Shown: positions 7,463-7,464 of the stretch, one piece after another | Layout: each line of letters starts with the position of its first letter | Position numbering within the stretch: the stretch's first letter is position 1 | Assembly (NCBI GenBank): GCA_025937075.1 | Contig: JAICSD010000224.1 | Span: forward strand, 1 to 7,464 | Direction: 5' to 3' | Source: Vicinamibacteria bacterium | Lineage (GTDB): Bacteria; Acidobacteriota; Vicinamibacteria; Vicinamibacterales; 2-12-FULL-66-21 | Length of the DNA stretch: 7,464 bases | Program-made: the position numbers and the translations under genes | The notes under the pieces: model-generated | Databases searched by the model: none | What the model was told of the DNA's origin: nothing | The model's input: only the letters and a program-made list of their open reading frames with translations

Positions 7463-7464
7463 AC

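Larger units (their letters stand above)
7355..7464. other. Intergenic region upstream of the dehydrogenase, with a palindrome pair
   Basis: These 110 bases run to the window edge. Apart from two facing REP-like palindromes (7386-7409 and 7439-7462) I see no coding potential. No clear -35/-10 pair faces the dehydrogenase. The 29 bases between the palindromes (7410-7438) include a T-rich patch near 7429-7440 on the plus strand. Confidence 0.6.

Noticed and set aside
1..7464. CRISPR arrays, tRNA or rRNA genes, insertion sequences and toxin-antitoxin or defence genes
   Set aside because: I looked on both strands and saw none. The only repeats are the palindrome pair at the right edge, and nearly all of the rest is accounted for by four ordinary genes.

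Overview
The window comes from a Gram-negative bacterium with high GC content (clearly above 60% by eye). It encodes parts of a tripartite efflux pump that spans inner membrane, periplasm and outer membrane. Protein style, base composition and a GTAG-headed palindrome pair at the right edge would suit an Acidobacteriota-like genome. That assignment is a guess; nothing in the window proves the taxon. All four recognised genes are on the minus strand and read from right to left. There is no gene-free stretch over 300 bases.

Right edge (7355-7464): an intergenic stretch carrying two facing copies of a short REP-like palindrome. Then 7354-5669: a complete 561-residue acyl-CoA dehydrogenase of the long VLCAD/ACAD9/FadE-like type, with both family signatures and the catalytic glutamate. 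Then 5668-5539: a 130-base spacer with no convincing promoter or terminator. Then 5538-2389: a complete 1049-residue RND inner-membrane permease (HAE1/AcrB-like). Then 2392-1244: a 382-residue periplasmic adaptor (membrane fusion protein). Then 1247-1: a NodT-type outer-membrane factor lipoprotein, cut by the window edge after 415 codons.

The permease, adaptor and outer-membrane genes are joined by two 4-base stop/start overlaps (ATGA and GTGA), so they almost certainly form one translationally coupled operon. Together they would make one proton-driven export machine, whose substrate cannot be read from the sequence. No regulator lies in the window. The acyl-CoA dehydrogenase acts in fatty-acid beta-oxidation and may only be a neighbour, although it could be co-transcribed.

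I do not see a previously undescribed multi-gene system. The points most worth a second look are the REP-like pair, whose differences all preserve base pairing or fall in the loop, and the absence of the AcrB-type transmembrane-10 lysine in the permease.
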